Shown: in pieces, positions 60,013 through 64,000 of the stretch
Layout of the letters: every line of letters begins with the position of its first letter
How positions within the stretch are numbered: position 1 is the first letter of the stretch
NCBI GenBank assembly: GCA_021442155.1
Contig: CM038215.1
Span: forward strand, 5,852,976 to 5,916,975
Reading direction: 5' to 3'
DNA from: Cymbidium sinense
Taxonomy: Eukaryota > Streptophyta > Magnoliopsida > Asparagales > Orchidaceae
Length of the DNA stretch: 64,000 nucleotides
Made by a program: the position numbers and the translations under genes
The notes under the pieces: generated by a model
Databases searched by the model: none
What the model was told of the DNA's origin: nothing
What the model saw: the letters and a program-made list of their open reading frames with translations, nothing else

Positions 60013-61020
60013 GTTTTTATTTTAGTTTATTTTTAAAGTTTAAGTTTATGTTTAGGTTTTTTTTTGTTGAGTTTTATTTTTATTTTATTTTTTAGGTTTA
60101 GGATTTTTTTTTAGGTTTAGGTTTTGGTTTTTATTTTCTTTTATTTTTTTGGTTTAGGTTTTAAGATTTTATTTTAGGTTTATTTTGAGGTTTTATTTTT
60201 TAGTTTAGGTTTAGGTTTATTTTTAATTTATTTTATTTTATTTAGTTTAGGTTTAGGTTTAGTTTATTTTAGGTTTAGGTTTATGTTTGATGTATTTTAG
60301 TTTTGTTTATTTTAGTTTAGGTTTGGATTTATTTTATTTTTATTTTTGGTTTAGGTTCTTTTTTAGTTTAGTGTTCGAGTTTTATGTTTTATTTATTTTA
60401 ATGTTTTATTTTTAGTTTTATTTTTTAGGTTTAGGTTTATATTTAGTTTTTATTTATTTTATTTTTATTTTATGTTTATTTTTTATCATATTTAGGTATT
60501 TTATTTTTAGGTTTATTTTGTTTTTTAGTTTAGTTTAGGTTTTTATTTATTTTATTTTAGTTTTTTAATTATTTTATTTTATTTTATTTTTTAGGTTTAA
60601 GTTTAAGTTTTTATTTTCTTTTATTTTATTATTTTATTTCATTTAGGTTTAGGTTTTTTTATTTATTTTATTTTTAGGTTTTATTTGGTTTAGGTTTAGG
60701 CATTTAGGTTTTTAGGATTTAGGGTTTAGGGTTTTGAGTTTAGGGTTTAAGGTCTAGGATATAGGGTTTTAAGGTTTTGGGTTTTAGGGTTTAGGTTTAG
60801 GGTTAGAGTTTAGGGTTTAGAGTTTAGGGTTTAAAGTTTAGTGTTTAAGCTTTAGTGTTTAGGATTTTTAGGGTTTAAGGTTTAGGGTTTGTTTTGGGTT
60901 TAGGGTTAGTTTATGGTTTAAGGTGTAGGGTTTAGGGTTTTTTAGGGTTTAAGGTAAGTTTATGGTTTAGGGTTTATGGTTAGTTTAGGGTTTAGAGTTT
61001 AGGGGTTTAGGGTTTTAGGG
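60013..61020 (+). repeat. Satellite body and long telomere-like block in copy B
   Basis: The T-rich body mirrors 54736-55420. The TTTAGGG-like block (60710-61020) is about twice as long as in copy A. Confidence 0.85.
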
Positions 61021-62638
61021 GATTTTTTTTTGGGAAATTAGAAAAATTTTATTTCCCCAAAGAAAAGGTACATAGTCCTTAGAGGGGGAAAATCTCTAAG
61101 CTAATGCTCAAACAGCTACAAAAAGTCCTGAGGAGATAAGCCTCCTAGCTAATACAATAGATAATGAAAGTATGCTAATAAAAAAAGAAACAGAGATCCA
61201 CCAAAAATAATCCTTGAAATCAGCAGCAATCTTCCTCTGCTCCTTTTGAAACCAACATAATCAAGCAGCAAAAGTTTCCCAACCTGTACCAGAGATGCAA
61301 CAAGCTTGTAAAGGGATGAGTATAGATAATAAAATAATTAATTAAGCATAAAATACAAAGCGATAAAAGATGAAGAAAAGGCTTAGGCTCAATTATAATC
61401 ATCTTAAGGAGCAGCACCATATGTAAGCATCCAAACTTGAAGTGAAGGGTTACCTCTTGTAACACCTTATCCAATGATGATCATCACACAAACCTGCATA
61501 AAATTTCAAAAAATATATATAACTGCAAAACACCCAGCAGTCATATATATTAAACTCAGCAAAGAAAATAAGGAGGTAACCCACTAGGAAAGCATTAGAC
61601 TAGAGAGAGCACCACCAATGCCACCACCAAGAATTGCTAACACAATTGGTAGACGCAAACCTCACAATATGGGATAAAGGACTAAATAGAAACCAAACAA
61701 AGGAAAAAGGAGGACCATAGTTGATAAGGTCATTCATTAAACAAACATGCAAAAAACTAGAAATAATAATATCCAGAGGAACAGCAAGACTAACATCAAG
61801 AATGTTAGGAAGCAAGGAAACCATCAAAATAGAAAGGGAAGAAGTTCAACCACAGTCTAGAAATGAAAATCCTAGTAGGTAGAAACCAGAAAAGAAGAAT
61901 GGGAAAGTAAGTAACGGATTCCAAACATAGATTCAAAAAGATCAGGAAACTTATAACAAAGTAAATACTATTTTGACCAAACTAGCTAGCTAGAGCACCC
62001 AATCCAAGCAGCTAGCAAGGCAGTTCACCCTGCAAGCCACCAAGACTGCCAAGGATTCAAATCAATAGACTTAGAACCATCAGGATGAAAGATAGAAAGA
62101 GTCATCCATTCATAAACATTAAAAAAATCCCAAGGAAAGTCATAGGCATGACCACCAATCCAAATCCAAGGATAGGAGAATCTAGTTTAAACAGTTAGAT
62201 ATAATAGCCATAAATAGAAAAAGTAAGAGCCCTTTAGGATCACAAATAATCCAACAATCAGAGATAGTCTCAAATAAGAACCCTAACAGATTCATCATCA
62301 GCCAAGTCCAAAAGACATCCAACCAGTAGTTTGTAGCCATCAAGTTCAGAATACAAATAAAAAATAGAACCTCAGTATCACAGAAGGCACGACCAACATT
62401 CAGAAGATATAACAATCCAGAAGCATCCAACCTTACACTCATCTAGAATAGCACTAAAAAAGGATAGATAGCCGTAGGAAAATAGTTCTCCAAGCTATAA
62501 CCAAAAAATAAAGAGCCCTTAAGGTCACACAACTCCTCTTAGCAGTAGGCTCAAAACCAAGAGAGAAAGGACAACCAAAAGCAACTAGAAAAACCATCCT
62601 AATCAGCAAACAACAAGGTGACAAATAGCCAGCCACAA
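61021..62638 (-). other. Unidentified non-satellite segment, copy B
   Basis: It is homologous to 55576-57066 and extends about 170 bases further on the left (GGGAAATTAGAAAAATTTTA ... CCCCAAAGAAAAGG). On the minus strand this left part is the 3' end and abuts an A-run. Minus-strand open pieces at 61220-61474, 61600-61827, 62182-62442 and 62454-62636 are hydrophobic and match no family I know. Differences from copy A include a ~14-base stretch (GAAGGCACGACCAA region, about 62384-62400) missing in A. Confidence 0.45.
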
Positions 62639-64000
62639 TAGTTTAGGGTTTTAAGGTTTAGGGTTTAGGGTTTAGGACTTTGGGTTAGGGTTAGGGTTAG
62701 GGATTAAGGTTTAGGGTTTAGGATTTAGGGTATAGGGTTAGTTTAGCATTTATGGTTTAGGGTTTAGCATTTTTATGGTTTAGGGTTTAGGGTTTAAGGT
62801 TTATAATTTATGGTTTAAGGGTTTAGTGTTTAAGGTTTAGGGTTTAGGGTTTAGGATTAGGGTTTAAGGTTTGCAGTTTAGGGTTTAGTATTTATGCTTT
62901 ATGGTTTTTTAGGGTTTAGGGTTTAGGGTTAGCTTAGGGTTTAGGGTAAGTTTATGGTTTAGGGTTTAGAATTTTTTAGGGCTTAGGATTAGTTTCTAGT
63001 TTAGGATTTAAGATTTTTGGGGTTTATGCTTTACAATTTTAGTTTAAGTTTAGGTTTAAATTAATTTTAGGAGTTTAGGTTTGAATAGGTTAGGTTTTAA
63101 GGTTTTAGGTTAAGTTAGGTTAGTTTAGGTTTTAGTTTAGGTTTTGTGTTAGTTTAGGGTTTTAGCTTAGGTTTAGGGTTTAGGAGGTTTTATGTTTAAG
63201 TTTAGGATTAGGTTTAGGGTTTATAGAAAATTAGGGGTTTATGTTTATTTAGTTTATCTAGTTTATTTTTTATTTATTTTATCATATTTTATTATTTTTT
63301 TATTTAGGTTTATTTTTTATTTTTATTTAGTTTAGTTTATTTATTTTAAGTTTATTTATTTAGTTTAAGTTTTTATTTTAATTTATTTTTTAAGTTTAGG
63401 TTTAGGTTTATGTTTACTTTTCAGTTTAGTATTATTTTTATTTTATTTTTTAGGTTTAGGTTTTATTTTTTATTTTTAGATTTAGGTTTAGGTTTCTATT
63501 TTATTTTTTTAGGTTTAGATTTTAGGTTTTTATTTTAGGTTTATTTTTAGGTAGTATTTTTAGTTTAGGTTTATGTTTTTTTTAGTTTATTTTTGAATTT
63601 ACTTTAGGTTTAGGTTTAGGTTTAGGTTTAGTTTTTATTTATTTTAGTTTAGTTCATTTTAGTTTAGGTTTAGGTTTAGGTTTATTTTATTTATTTTAGG
63701 TTTATTTTTTTTAGTTTAGGGTTTTGGTTTTTATTTTATTTAGGTTTAGGTTTTATTTATTTATTTTATTTATAGGTTTTATTTAGTTTAGGTTTAAGTT
63801 TTTAGGTTTTAGGGTTTAGGATTTAGGGTTTAAGGTATAGGGTTAGTTTAGGGTTTAGGATTTTTTAGGGTTTGGGGTTTAGGATTATAAGTTTAGGGTT
63901 TAAGGTTAGTTTTAGTGTTTAGGGTTTAGGGTTTAGGTTTTTTTTAAAAAGAAAATTAGGTAAACCAGTATATTTAGGTTTTTTAGTTTATTTAGTTTAT
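62639..64000 (+). repeat. Composite satellite, right end of window
   Basis: A degenerate TTTAGGG block (62639-63230), a T-rich body (63231-63800), another block (63801-63945), and a new anchor AATTAGGTAAACCAGTATA at 63954 starting the next monomer. No gene is seen. Confidence 0.85.

Larger units (their letters stand above)
57423..62880 (+). repeat. Segmental duplication, copy B
   Basis: Head-to-tail second copy of 52105-57400. Matching points lie 5305-5320 bases apart through the satellite and gag relic, and 5571 bases apart at the GCCACAATAGTTTAGGG end. The excess comes mainly from extra telomere-like DNA and about 200 bases of extra flank at 60800-61230. Confidence 0.85.

Overview
This window looks like plant nuclear heterochromatin, probably subtelomeric or interstitial-telomeric, from a flowering plant. 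The evidence is thousands of intact and decayed copies of the plant telomere heptamer TTTAGGG, relics of plant-type Ty3/gypsy and RTE-like retroelements, and fragments of a plant glycine-rich RNA-binding protein gene. The species cannot be named from sequence alone. I see no intact protein-coding gene, rRNA, tRNA, CRISPR array or bacterial-type feature. Almost every open frame is either a shadow of low-complexity repeat or a piece of a dead element.

About 45 kb (1-18640, 32446-53615, and most of 54736-64000) is a composite satellite. Each monomer is roughly 1.0-1.4 kb. It starts with an anchor close to AATTAAGTAAACTGGTAGG, continues as about 0.7-0.9 kb of T-rich, nearly C-free DNA built from words such as TTTATTTTA and TTTAGGTTTAGG, and ends in a 100-500 bp block of TTTAGGG-like heptamers that runs into the next anchor. 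Sub-motifs such as TTTTATTTTGTTTATTTTA recur at similar places in many monomers, so this is a real homologous tandem array and not random low complexity. All TTTAGGG runs point the same way.

Six satellite units (1.3-1.75, 4.1-4.6, 32.9-33.4, 39.1-39.5, 46.0-46.4 and 47.3-47.7 kb) carry the same antisense 3' fragment of a glycine-rich RNA-binding protein gene: the last RRM strand, the Gly/Arg-rich tail and the 3' UTR. Three more units (14.5, 15.5 and 16.3 kb) keep only the terminal ~40 bp of that 3' UTR.

An island from 18.64 to 32.45 kb is unlike the satellite. It holds a broken Ty3/gypsy retrotransposon on the + strand (protease end, linker, reverse transcriptase, RNase H and integrase at 26.2-30.35 kb), preceded by 7.5 kb of non-coding DNA that may be nested in the protease, and followed by 2 kb of AT-rich repeats. 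A 5'-truncated RTE-like LINE (42.01-42.70 kb) sits inside one satellite monomer with a 14-bp near-perfect target duplication.

The right end is a head-to-tail duplication of about 5.3-5.5 kb (52.1-57.4 and 57.4-62.9 kb). Each copy holds satellite, a gypsy gag/protease relic with a shared non-coding tail, more satellite, and an unidentified ~1.5 kb segment. No genes act together here. The interest is in how a telomere-like satellite captured, amplified and decayed with host-gene and transposon fragments.
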